This document shows, piece by piece, positions 10,701 to 18,512 of a stretch of DNA of 64,000 nt. This DNA comes from a bacterium. Its GTDB lineage: Bacteria; Chloroflexota; Anaerolineae; Caldilineales; Caldilineaceae. Positions within the stretch are counted from its first letter, which is position 1, and each line of letters begins with the position of its first letter. Location: contig WGMT01000007.1 in assembly GCA_016124945.1 (NCBI GenBank), positions 1-64,000 on the forward strand. The letters are read 5' to 3'. Below the pieces are notes generated by a model. The model saw nothing but the letters and a program-made list of their open reading frames with translations. It ran no database searches and was not told the origin of the DNA. The translations under genes were made by a program, and so were the position numbers.

Positions 10701-13700
10701 CCGCCTGTCCATTGCCGCGGGCGATCACGGCGTCGAGGACGTAATCGCCGCCCGTGAGGCTGAAGCCGCTGCCGTTGTTGTCCTCGCTGGTGATGCGGGT
10801 CAAGGTGACGAGGCCGCCACGCTGGATCTGGGTGACGGAGATGCCCGCGCCGTCGAGGTTGTTGCGAACGGCGAGATCACTGAGCGTAGGTCGTGCCTCG
10901 GTGACGGTGAGACCGGCGCCGTCGATGTGCAGATGACGCAGCACAGAGGCGTCGCTGTCCGATTGCACGGCGCCGCTGCCCAACTGCACACCCAGCCAGC
11001 CGGCGCCGGGGGTCGTCGCCCCAAAGTTGATGGGGTTGGCGGCATCGCCCACAGCATTCAAGGCGCCGAGGACGATCAAGCCATGTTGCGCGTTGGCGAA
11101 GACTTCCACACCCGGCTCGATGGTCAACGTCACATTGTCGTTGACGAGCACGGTGTTGGTGATCACGTAGGGGCTGCCGGCCAGATCCCAGGTGGTGTCG
11201 GCGGTGATGAGTCCTTGGACGGTGGTGCGGGGGGAAGTGCGGGGGGCGGGGGGCGAGTTGCGAGGGGCGGGTTGCGGGCGGGCCATCTGCTCTGATCCGC
11301 CCAATCCGCTCAATCCGCGTTCTATTGCATTTTGCGCTGGATCGTAGAATTCGGTGGCGCGGTCGCCGTCGGTGATGAGGATGCGGCCCAGGTCGTCGCG
11401 GAAGAGGCGTTGCATGCCGGCGAGGACCCAGCCCGCGCCCAACGGGCTGTCGGGCTGGGTGTTGAGATCGACGGTGCCTTCGATGTTCACACGCTTTTCG
11501 CCGCTGACGAAGACGCCGGTGGCGCCGTTTTCGCAGTCGGGCGGGTTGCCGAAGATGCCGTCTAAGGCGAAGCAATACTCGCCTTCGTAGGGGATGCGGA
11601 AGCGGGCGGTGTAGGCGTAGAGGCCGGGCGGCAGCAGTGCCCCTTCGGCGTCGCGGCCGTCCCACAGGTAGCGGAAGCGGCCCACTTCGCCCGGTTGCAG
11701 ATTGGCGGCGAGGGTGAAGTCTTGGGTGCGGATGCCTTCCACGAAAAGCTCGAAGCCGATGGTGTCACCCAGGGTGACGTTGTTCTCGAAGTCGAGGGAG
11801 AATTGCAGGTCGATCACCGCGGCGGGGACGACGCGATCACTGTTGTAGAGCAGGGTGGGCGCCACGTCCTGGCCCAGGATCTGCACCGGCGGCAGCGTCA
11901 CCGACTCACCCAAGGTGCCGCGGCGCAGATCGACGAAGCAGCCGGTCTCGCCTTCGGGGCAATCCTGCACCTCGTTGTCATCGCTCTGATCCGCCACTTC
12001 GGTCTCCAACTCGGGTGTGGAGATGGGATCGTTGCAGTCGTAGTTGGAGAAGTGGGTCACCGTCATCTCCACCCACACGCCGGTGACGTCCACTACACCC
12101 CGGCCGGCGTGTTCCCAGGCCAGCGTTTCGGGGTTCCAGTAGCCCAGCGGAATCGCCGTCCCTGGGGCGAAGCCACGGCTGTTGGCAATGCGCACGGTGA
12201 CTTCGGTGCCGGGCTGGAAGGTGTAATCGGAATCGCCGCCCAGGTTGAAGGCGTAGGTTTCCCAGGTGCCGGGGGGCAGGCTGCCGCTGGGCAAAAATTC
12301 CACCTGATCGAAGACGGTGGCGGTGACGTCCAGCGTGTCCGAAGGGGCGATGGCGCCAGGCGGGATCACCACCTGCATGGAACCGTCGCTGTTGGTGTGG
12401 GTGCAGCCGGCGACGTCGCAGGTGGTCAACGCCGGGTCCAACGGGGTGAGGTAGATGGCGTCGGCGGCGGTCTGGTGGTTGCGCACCAGAGACACTTCAC
12501 GTTGGGCGTAGGTATAGCCGTCCTTTTCGACGTGCAGCCAGTAGATGCCGCTCTCGGTGACGGGGAAGACGAAGAAGCCGTCGGGGCCGCTGACCACCGT
12601 CCCCGAAACCGGCGTAGACAGTGACAGGGCGCGCGGTGGCATAGGATCGAAGCGGCTGCGGTCGCGCAGCCAGCGCTGCTGGTTGGCCTGGGTGCGGAGT
12701 GAACGCGCCTGCTGCGCAGCGGTTGGGTCCACGCGGGCCAGGGTGACGGTGGCCCCGGCCAGCCCGGCGCAGGTGGTGAGGTGCGCGTCGCAGGTCACGG
12801 AATCGTAGATCACGCCGGTGATCGTGCCTGCGTCGGCGGGTTGGGTGGGGGCGGTGAGGCTGTCCACGCCGGTGGGGACGTAGAACACGGAGCTCGCAGT
12901 CGATTGGTTGCCCCGCACGTCGGCAAGTGAGACGGTGAGCGTGTAGCTTTGTCCCTGGCTCAAAGACGCGCTGAGGACGCCCTCCGCGCCGACAGCGGAC
13001 GCGGACAGATCGCCGGTCACGTCGACGACAGCGCCGTTTTCGGTGCGCAGCGTCACCGTCAATGATGACAGGTTGATCCCACTGTAAAAATCAGCGTAGC
13101 CAACGGAGACCGCCGGTTGATCCGCATAGACGCTGCGCCGGTGCGCCGGGGACACGATCTCGATCTGTGGGCCGCTGCCGTCCACGGCCACGGTGCGCGA
13201 TGCCGTGGCGGACGCGCCGTCATTGTCCACGGCTGCGGCAGTGAGCAGTTGGTTGCCGTCGGCCAGGTTCACCGTGGCGCTGAAGCTGTTGCCCGTCACC
13301 GTAGCCGCCACACCGTTGACCGTGAGCGCGGCGATTGTGCCGTCGTCGGTCACGTTGCCGGTCACCTGCACAGGGTTGGCGACGACGGCGTCCTCGGCAG
13401 GGGTGATGATGGTGATCTGCGGCGGCTGGTTGGGCGTCGACGGTGTGGGTATGGGCGGCGTTTCGGGGATCACCTGGATCTGGCCGATGAGGTCGGGGTG
13501 TAGCGGATCGTAGTAGGTCACCGTACCGGGTTCGGTGAAGGCACGGCTGAAGGTTTGGCCGGGCGACAGGGGATTGCTTTGCCAGGCCGGCTCTTCGGCG
13601 GCGGATGCGGGCAGCGGCGGCGGGGACGAGGTCACCGGCGCGTTTGGCATGGTGGCGTGGGATGCGCGGCCTGGTCCACTGGCGGAGATGGCGGGCAGGT

Positions 13701-14088
13701 AGAGCGAATTGTCACCACCTGGGAGCAGGTTGGGGCCGACACCGCTTTGCACAACCGGCAGGTAGAGCGCGGACGGCGCCGCGCTGGGCTGTGGCGGCGA
13801 TCCGGAGCGCGCTTGATGATCGAGCGCGCCATCGTTCGTCCAGGTGACGGTTTCGCCCACGACAACCACCAGCAGCGGCGGCGAAAAGCCGGCGTCGGTG
13901 ATGGAGATCGTCCCATCCTGTGCGGTGAGCATGTCCACTGGGGTGACGGCGAGCGGTGCGCTACGGGTCGTCGTCAGCGTAGGCGTGGCATAGAGCGACG
14001 ACGGTGGCAACATGGTCAGGATCATAGCGATGGCCGGCCAGAGGTGGAGCAGGCGGATGATGATGGCGCGGGCGCGGGTTCGGATCAT
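4738..14088 (-). CDS. giant secreted RHS/YD-repeat protein with N-terminal cupredoxin-like domain and Cys-rich C-terminus
   Basis: 3116 aa; signal-like N-terminus, plastocyanin-like segment, beta-helix-like region, dozens of YD repeats, RHS core end (RARRYDPVLGRFVQADPLGQIEQANLYQYARNNPATRIDPLG), then a variable CxxC-rich tail. Confidence 0.92.
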   Translation of the reverse strand: MIRTRARAIIIRLLHLWPAIAMILTMLPPSSLYATPTLTTTRSAPLAVTPVDMLTAQDGTISITDAGFSPPLLVVVVGETVTWTNDGALDHQARSGSPPQPSAAPSALYLPVVQSGVGPNLLPGGDNSLYLPAISASGPGRASHATMPNAPVTSSPPPLPASAAEEPAWQSNPLSPGQTFSRAFTEPGTVTYYDPLHPDLIGQIQVIPETPPIPTPSTPNQPPQITIITPAEDAVVANPVQVTGNVTDDGTIAALTVNGVAATVTGNSFSATVNLADGNQLLTAAAVDNDGASATASRTVAVDGSGPQIEIVSPAHRRSVYADQPAVSVGYADFYSGINLSSLTVTLRTENGAVVDVTGDLSASAVGAEGVLSASLSQGQSYTLTVSLADVRGNQSTASSVFYVPTGVDSLTAPTQPADAGTITGVIYDSVTCDAHLTTCAGLAGATVTLARVDPTAAQQARSLRTQANQQRWLRDRSRFDPMPPRALSLSTPVSGTVVSGPDGFFVFPVTESGIYWLHVEKDGYTYAQREVSLVRNHQTAADAIYLTPLDPALTTCDVAGCTHTNSDGSMQVVIPPGAIAPSDTLDVTATVFDQVEFLPSGSLPPGTWETYAFNLGGDSDYTFQPGTEVTVRIANSRGFAPGTAIPLGYWNPETLAWEHAGRGVVDVTGVWVEMTVTHFSNYDCNDPISTPELETEVADQSDDNEVQDCPEGETGCFVDLRRGTLGESVTLPPVQILGQDVAPTLLYNSDRVVPAAVIDLQFSLDFENNVTLGDTIGFELFVEGIRTQDFTLAANLQPGEVGRFRYLWDGRDAEGALLPPGLYAYTARFRIPYEGEYCFALDGIFGNPPDCENGATGVFVSGEKRVNIEGTVDLNTQPDSPLGAGWVLAGMQRLFRDDLGRILITDGDRATEFYDPAQNAIERGLSGLGGSEQMARPQPAPRNSPPAPRTSPRTTVQGLITADTTWDLAGSPYVITNTVLVNDNVTLTIEPGVEVFANAQHGLIVLGALNAVGDAANPINFGATTPGAGWLGVQLGSGAVQSDSDASVLRHLHIDGAGLTVTEARPTLSDLAVRNNLDGAGISVTQIQRGGLVTLTRITSEDNNGSGFSLTGGDYVLDAVIARGNGQAGIGAAGIAVNTADSQVTLRNSSVRENFSAAVLPAQTVLSNNTFAANVSNVIVWIGGVIDRDVTWQIPGIDGYQIIEQVTVNAGRRLTIPPGTAISIVDTADQSAGLNVLGSLHAVGAATQPITFTQISAAFQPDIRIDLRGDGSHLAYVVFDGLGGAPGALNVYANTPVLEWLTLVNSRNHGIYVEDGGALAVHNSIFQGNDDHGVFNNTPAQPVDATGNYWGALSGPFHPTLNPSAVGDRVSDGVLFDPWLTAPPANDGVIVSRSAADYSTLTRQDGGPGYVRRYPDGTQIAFDADGIHTHTLTRHGVRTDYSYNANGSVAAVAVTAPGRDAPDWTWRFRYDDGRRTTDDRVVAAAGTVSIGDPAGRQSVLDVDGNNHLRRVTLPDGSERAFSYDERGLMTHQADQAGDVTAYSYDRFGRVRTVTEPARPIYDPETDTVSVTAEERTFAPSDTSYVLLNDSPVGVPGAPAPKTPTSAELREQVTYGAGQISGVTNRWGQWTERTDAVGRSVHYARDARNNLTRQTQPNGECVDFTYDSMGNRLSRTERTASTCAKDNPTDGRTWQFTFEPRFNQIKTETDGRGETITYVYDYEEGVGEAGNLIRIEYPKVRDEDGTRRPLRSDVTPVMRYTYNAAGQRLSQTDPRGVVTRYIYTQGTADEASGGANPIFLPGVTPVPGLLTQAIEDAAGQDDLNVTTVFGGFDAAGNPTERVEPHGAVYRFAYDAMNRLVSTTDPLGVVTRSEYDPRGNPTRLVEDFSANPADGLNVVTTYAYNLYTQLTRQEIGDADESRVLTQIYDVNRNLAQVIEAAGQITTHRYDDANQRTATVDALGNVTVYTYDARGRIAAVAHPDGALDRFVYDAFGRLVEEIVDADALALTTRYEYDAADNVTRIVDPSGAATCHTYDALNRRLTTVTGCGVLDLATQFTYDVAGRLLRQTDPRGVVTAYVYDDLGRELVRGFDVTGLAVEIRSTYAANGDLISVVDGRGVTSTFTYDPLSRRLGEIVDPNGLALTSTYAYDSLGRLVAETDPAGETTVHTVNAFGETLSTADPLGNTTRYTYDVNGNRITTTDPTGVVLTQSYDALNRLTAISNALGHSQRYVYDASRLGESDGNLVQEIDANGNATVRVFDGAQRLIRQTDALSRTVTYAYDGMGRLTRQTEPLGGVSVFVYDEVGRLVEEINPLGQRARHVYDGAGNRLRTISAIPAGGGEGGGEGGGEDDGQTQRFVYDGLSRLIEEIDPLGNSTRREYDASRLPQSDGNPTATVDPRGNRTTFTYDTVGRLIAIADPLGQVTGYGYDARGQITQVTQASRLGQSDGDVIQHVYDAAGREIRVVYPDGTIDRTYDAAGRMMQVRDAATDIVLTYDALGRTATVVDRRLNKTVGFTYDAVGNRAALVAPDGLTVQYAYDAANQLIQAQQGGQTFTFVYDADGRMARQDAGPDGDVRMTMQIEYDDLDRPLRMDYRDAANALLDSVGYTYDVAGNRSGATFANGDAVTYIYDAANRLTGERRVGVLSYEQAFEYDAAGNRTRQVVDGAVTTYQYNQANQLVEENGVQRTLYTYDARNRLLTVDGGENRSFTYNARGDMTGASGPEGASSYVYDAFRRRVAETTNGATIRFLHDGVGLGTTILAEYGVSERLTTGYALTPFVDGRLAHSSGGAAHYYLPDGLGSTRLLVDEDGAAVNRYEYDAFGQSVQRSGAVDNVYQFGARRWDEVAALYDNRARRYDPVLGRFVQADPLGQIEQANLYQYARNNPATRIDPLGWSSTDCLTVNKKSEDLLGLKQHTERLNSLMSSLPSRPTIKAGGTLSVQGKLCVKCCDDDSGGDCPGCARREYVGSIGVAANADLGITWPLAAVGLELRGYAFKFGIEGYSKLNVGISGVGELNYCKGQTTVKLCGNGSVTGGVKGGLLKWPFEAVKLEAYVYGQISGSCRACLGYSITRGASLLESKCQACAEAGYKVEVKFLYDWVTYSRQEIFAKGCIG
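6745..6765 (-). repeat. 21-nt in-frame palindromic repeat, copy 1
   Basis: gtCCGACTGcccCAGTCGGct; encodes SRLGQSD on the minus strand. Confidence 0.85.
6919..6939 (-). repeat. 21-nt in-frame palindromic repeat, copy 2
   Basis: gtCCGACTGcggCAGTCGGct; encodes SRLPQSD. Confidence 0.85.
7363..7383 (-). repeat. 21-nt in-frame palindromic repeat, copy 3
   Basis: gtCCGACTctcccAGTCGGct; encodes SRLGESD. Confidence 0.82.
8830..8850 (-). repeat. 21-nt in-frame palindromic repeat, copy 4 (variant)
   Basis: gtCCGACCGcagCGGTCGGcg; encodes RRPLRSD. Confidence 0.75.
9649..9675. repeat. GTCGTCC heptamer repeat inside RHS CDS
   Basis: gtcgtccgtcgtccgtcgtccgtcgtc; same word family as 2599-2664 and 51011-51072. 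Confidence 0.85.
11225..11327. repeat. G-rich repeats plus AATCCGCTCAATCCGCGTTCTATT repeat inside RHS CDS
   Basis: 11303-11326 is identical (24 nt) to intergenic 23514-23537. Confidence 0.8.
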
Positions 14089-14139
14089 TGTGTTTTCTCC
14101 AAATGGTGGTTGGGGGGGAGGGCCTCTTCAAACAAGAAC

Positions 14140-14421
14140 CTACCGCGTTAACATGACAACGGCCACTTCCAACCCAATGAGGACCAGCAACACCAACAGA
14201 CCCCACCAGCGCTGGGCGCGACTTAGCCGACCGCTGAGGACGATGCCGATGAGCAGGCCGACGATCACGCCGCCGACCGCGCCGAAGACGGTTTCGGCGA
14301 CGCCGTCAAAGCCCGTGCGCGGACGGTTGCGCAAAAAAAGCATCACAACGGTGCCGCCAGGGATGAACCCGGCGGCCGCAGCCAGCAGGACGAAAAGAAT
14401 CCGGTTCAGCAGATCCATCAT
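14140..14421 (-). CDS. small membrane protein
   Basis: 93-aa ORF with hydrophobic segments, upstream of and co-directional with the RHS gene. Confidence 0.7.
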   Translation of the reverse strand: MMDLLNRILFVLLAAAAGFIPGGTVVMLFLRNRPRTGFDGVAETVFGAVGGVIVGLLIGIVLSGRLSRAQRWWGLLVLLVLIGLEVAVVMLTR

Positions 14422-14511
14422 GGTTCCTCGTTTCGGTTGGGCGCTTTCGACAACAAGCTGATGCTATCAGGGGTTTGTTGAATGGAAGTTGAATCGAAAC
14501 AAACGAAGAGC

Positions 14512-17500
14512 TTACAGCGCAAATTCGTTCAACAAATGTTCAACCACAGTGGACAGAGGCAGGTGGGCGGCGATGGGGAAGGAATTTTCGGTGGACGGGG
14601 GGACGCTCAGAGGCAATTCCTCGCGCACGGACTCGGCCAACTGGCGGGTTTCGGCTTTCAATGCCGGGTGGGCGAGGGCGTAGTCCAATAGGACGCGGGC
14701 GTGGGTGGGGTCTCCTTGGGCGGCGAAGAGTTGGGCGCAGCCGACGATGACATAGAGCAGCATCGGTTCGGCGTGAAGTTTGTGCGCCAGGATCAAGGCC
14801 TGCTCAAATTGGGTCTGGGCGTCTAGCAGTAGGCCCATTGCCAGCGCAACAACGCCCAGATTGGTGTGGGCATTGGCCACGGCCCAGCGGTTGCCGATGG
14901 CGGCAAAGAGGTCGAGGCTGCGCAGGTAGTAGTCTTGTGCGGTGTGCGGATCGTCCTGGTCGCGGGCGAGGGTGCCCAGGTTGCTCAGGGTAAGCGCTTC
15001 GCCCTTGGCGTCGCCGATTTCCTGGAAGATGGGCAGGTTGTGGGCGAAGAGCATCTGCGCCTGACTGTAGTTGCGCCTGGTGTAGGAGAGGATCGCCAGG
15101 TTGTTGGTGGGTTGGGTCATCGACCAGCGATCCCCGATGGCGGCGTAGCATTCGATGCTTTCGCTGTAGAACGTTTCGGCGTCGTCGAAACGTCCTGTGC
15201 GGGCGGCGACGACGCCCAGGGCGTTGAGCGATTGGGCCTGTCCCCAAGGATCGGCGGCCTGCTGGTAGGCTTGCTGGGCGTCGAGGTAGAAGCGTTCGGC
15301 TTCGGCGTAGCGTCCTTGTTGTTGGGCGGCGGTGCCCAGTCCGATCAAGGCGAGGGCGGCGTCGGCGTGGACATGAAGACGGCGCGCCAACGTCAACGCT
15401 TCATCCAGAAGGGTGCGCGCACGGTCGAAGTCGCTCAGGTGTACGTAGAGATTGCCCAACCGCGCCAGGACGACGGCCAGCATCCCTGCGTGGTCGTCTG
15501 CAATGCTTCCATGCAAATCAGACGGTTTCGCCTCGGCCAGCAGATCCGCACCTTCTTGAAACCAACTGCGTACACGATAGAACTCGAACAATCCTTCGGC
15601 CAGCCCGGCCAGATCCGCCCACGAGTGCTGTGCCAGCGCCCAGCGCCAGGCGGCGCGTGCGTTTGCCAGATCCACCTGTATCCGGCGCAGGCCATTAGGC
15701 TGATTTGTCCCTTTCAACGCCTGCCCCTGGCGGCGAATGTAATCTGCAAAGTAGGTACAGTGACGCGTCTGCGCATCACGCGCCGCGTCAGCGTCTGCGG
15801 CCAAGCGCTCGTCCGCGAATTGACGCAGCAATTCGTGCATCTGATAACGGTTCTCATCTGCAGCGCGGATCAGCAGACGATCGGCCAGCATGTCGAGGAG
15901 GTGATCGGCGGGCGCGGTCACGGCGAATGCAGCGGGACCGTCCCAGCCGCCGCGGAAGACGGCGAGACGCGCCAAGCCGCGCTGCTCCTCGGGCGAAAGC
16001 AGATGCCAGGAGTGGTCGAAGAGAGCGGCGAGGCTGCGATGACGGTCGGGCAATCCCGACAACCGGCTGTCTAGAAAGTGGTGGCTGCGGCGGATGCCGG
16101 CGTCAATTTCGGCGCTGCTGTAGCGGCGCACCAGCGACGCCGCCAGTTCGATGGCCAGGGGATTGCCTTCCACGAGGCGGCAGATGGCGGCGGCGTTGTC
16201 GATCTGCGTTGGATCGTCGCCAAAGTTAGGGCGAATGCGCTGCGCGCCGGCGAGGAAGAGATCCAGGGCGGCGTATACGCCGGGATCACCCCTTTCGTCT
16301 TCGGTGGGGTAGGCCAGCGGCCCCACTTCCACCAGCCATTCACCGTGCGCGTACAGCGGTTCGCGCGACGTCACCATCAGCTTGAGCTGTGACGTGTGCG
16401 CCAGCAATTCGAGCAGGAGATGGGCCTGCGCCGTCAGTTGCTCGAAGTTGTCCAACACGAGCAGCATGTTGCGTTCGGCGAGGAAATCGGTGAGTTCGGC
16501 CAGCCAGGATCGGTTGCCCTGAATCGGTGCGTGGACGGCGGCGGCCAGGGTCGAAAGCAAAGGATCACCTTCCGTCACCGGGGCCAAATCGACGAAGACG
16601 ATGCCGTCTCGGAATAGGCCGTCGCGAAAAGGACCGTCCTCGGCGAGGCGGCGGGCGCAGGTGACGGCCAGACGCGTCTTGCCGATGCCGCCGGCACCGA
16701 TCAACGTGAGCAACCGGCAATCAGAACGGCGCAGCCGGTCGAGGACAAGCGCGATCTCGTCCTCACGGCTGATCAACGGCGTCAAGGCGCGGGGTAGCGG
16801 ATAAACACTGCTCAGCGACGTTGGCCGCGACGGCGAACGCGGCGCAGACTGGGCAGTGGATCGGCGAATCTCATCGGCCAGGGCGACGGTCTCTGCTTCG
16901 GGGGCGATGTCCAATTCGCGCGCCAGCGTCTCTTGGCAGTCGGCGTAGGCGCGCAGCGCGGTGGCGCTGTCCCCAGCGCGCCAGAGACAGAAGATAAGCC
17001 GCCGCCAGATCAGTTCCTGGCAGTTATCCACGGTCAGGGAACGACGACACAGATCGAGGGCTGTTGTGAAGGCTTCACGTTCTACGTGCTGAGCGATTAG
17101 ATGATTCACCAACCAGAGGAAATCGGTTTGCAGACGGCGGCGGCGCGGCGCGCCCCATTCTGCATAACGGAATTCGGGCAGATAGTCACCCTGGTAGAGA
17201 TCAAGGACGGGCTGTGCGCGGGCGGCGAAGTCAACGGGGGAGAGGCTGGGGTTGCCCTGGCGCAGGGAGGCGATCCCATGTTCGAAGGTTTCAGCGTCCA
17301 CGGTACAGCCGGGCGGGGCGTACCAACGGTAACCGGTGGCCTGTGTGATGAGATAGCTGGAATCGCCGCCTTTTTTAAGATGCGGCTCCAGCGTACGCCG
17401 CGCCTGGCTCACGGCCACGCGCAGATTGCGCCCTGCTCGCGCCGGCGCAAGATCAGGCCACAGCCATTCCATCAGTTCGTCCTGGGTGACGCTGCGGCGG

Positions 17501-17625
17501 TGCAGCGTGAGCAAGATCTGGACCAGTTCCAGGTTCTTGCGCGTGCGCCATGCATCCAGCGGAATCGGTTCCCCATTGCGCATGATGGAAAAGGAGCCCA
17601 GCGTCGATATCGTCAAATCGGCCAT
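14512..17625 (-). CDS. SARP/BTAD-type transcriptional regulator with NB-ARC-like ATPase and TPR repeats
   Basis: 1037 aa; winged-helix/BTAD N-terminus, LLTLIGAGGIGKTRLAV P-loop, C-terminal TPRs. Confidence 0.9.
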   Translation of the reverse strand: MADLTISTLGSFSIMRNGEPIPLDAWRTRKNLELVQILLTLHRRSVTQDELMEWLWPDLAPARAGRNLRVAVSQARRTLEPHLKKGGDSSYLITQATGYRWYAPPGCTVDAETFEHGIASLRQGNPSLSPVDFAARAQPVLDLYQGDYLPEFRYAEWGAPRRRRLQTDFLWLVNHLIAQHVEREAFTTALDLCRRSLTVDNCQELIWRRLIFCLWRAGDSATALRAYADCQETLARELDIAPEAETVALADEIRRSTAQSAPRSPSRPTSLSSVYPLPRALTPLISREDEIALVLDRLRRSDCRLLTLIGAGGIGKTRLAVTCARRLAEDGPFRDGLFRDGIVFVDLAPVTEGDPLLSTLAAAVHAPIQGNRSWLAELTDFLAERNMLLVLDNFEQLTAQAHLLLELLAHTSQLKLMVTSREPLYAHGEWLVEVGPLAYPTEDERGDPGVYAALDLFLAGAQRIRPNFGDDPTQIDNAAAICRLVEGNPLAIELAASLVRRYSSAEIDAGIRRSHHFLDSRLSGLPDRHRSLAALFDHSWHLLSPEEQRGLARLAVFRGGWDGPAAFAVTAPADHLLDMLADRLLIRAADENRYQMHELLRQFADERLAADADAARDAQTRHCTYFADYIRRQGQALKGTNQPNGLRRIQVDLANARAAWRWALAQHSWADLAGLAEGLFEFYRVRSWFQEGADLLAEAKPSDLHGSIADDHAGMLAVVLARLGNLYVHLSDFDRARTLLDEALTLARRLHVHADAALALIGLGTAAQQQGRYAEAERFYLDAQQAYQQAADPWGQAQSLNALGVVAARTGRFDDAETFYSESIECYAAIGDRWSMTQPTNNLAILSYTRRNYSQAQMLFAHNLPIFQEIGDAKGEALTLSNLGTLARDQDDPHTAQDYYLRSLDLFAAIGNRWAVANAHTNLGVVALAMGLLLDAQTQFEQALILAHKLHAEPMLLYVIVGCAQLFAAQGDPTHARVLLDYALAHPALKAETRQLAESVREELPLSVPPSTENSFPIAAHLPLSTVVEHLLNEFAL

Positions 17626-17705
17626 CAGGTCGCCGGCGCCTCAGCGTAGGTCAATGGGGGGGTGGACAGGTTTCGAGTGGTGATGTGGTACAAATGGTCC
17701 TGTCC

Positions 17706-17744
17706 ATGATACCCGCAACCGCGTCATATCGAAAGTGATCATGG
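17706..17744 (-). promoter_or_regulatory. putative promoter upstream of SARP gene 1
   Basis: Minus strand GATCACTTTCGATATGACGCGGTTGCGGGTATCAT; matches the purB upstream motif. Confidence 0.45.
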
Positions 17745-17777
17745 ATGTGCGGCGATTTTTCAAATCAAGCGTACGCC

Positions 17778-18374
17778 CTACCGACTGGCTTCGATCTCCA
17801 ATCCCAGCACTTGCCAACTGCCCGCAGTATGCAACTGAATCAGGTAGGTTGCTGCTTCCTCTGCCGAGAAGGGCATACCCTCTTCTAACCACCACTGGAC
17901 GAAGGCCACCTGCGCCGCCGCCAGGTAGCGAATCACCAATGCGGGCGGCATCGCCGCATTTTGTGCCTTGAAGCCTAATGTTGGTAGCAACATCGTGAAT
18001 TGTTCGGCGACCGTCTCCTCCATGCGCGCCCGGAAGCCCGGGATGGCGTCAGGACGGATCATCGCTCGGTAGAAACTAGCATAGTCGGCAACGTGCTCGA
18101 AGATCGCTCGTACTGCGCCGACGAGATCCTCCGTATCGCGCTTCTGCACTTGCTGAATCGCATCGAACTGCTCGGTGATCTGCTGCGCCAAATCATAGAT
18201 ATCGGTGTAGTGACGGTAGAATGTGGCGCGGTTGATCTGGGCTCGCTCACTGACGGCGCTCACCGTGATTTGATCAAAGGACTTTACTTCCAAAAGTTCA
18301 AGAAATGCGTGACGAATCCGCTGCAATGTGCGTTGAATACGCAGATCAATGGGTTTAGACAACACTTTCAGCAT
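17778..18374 (-). CDS. TetR-family transcriptional regulator
   Basis: 198 aa; AFLELLEVKSFDQITVSAVSERAQINRATFYRHYTDIYDL helix-turn-helix. Confidence 0.9.
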   Translation of the reverse strand: MLKVLSKPIDLRIQRTLQRIRHAFLELLEVKSFDQITVSAVSERAQINRATFYRHYTDIYDLAQQITEQFDAIQQVQKRDTEDLVGAVRAIFEHVADYASFYRAMIRPDAIPGFRARMEETVAEQFTMLLPTLGFKAQNAAMPPALVIRYLAAAQVAFVQWWLEEGMPFSAEEAATYLIQLHTAGSWQVLGLEIEASR

Positions 18375-18512
18375 CCTTGTTGTTTATGCGACACTCGACC
18401 GTAATTTGTTGGTTGACAGCACCAGGCGCACTTACTATGATTTTGCGCAACTCACTGTTGCATATCGTGCCACAAAACCGTGTATTATCTCAAACATTAG
18501 GTAGGTAAAAGC

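Noticed and set aside
3358-11295. Long antisense ORFs (3358-4614 +, 5446-7416 +, 7459-9744 +, 10396-11295 +)
   Set aside because: They lie opposite purB and the RHS gene; their valine/glycine-rich translations are shadow frames of GC-rich codons and RHS repeats.
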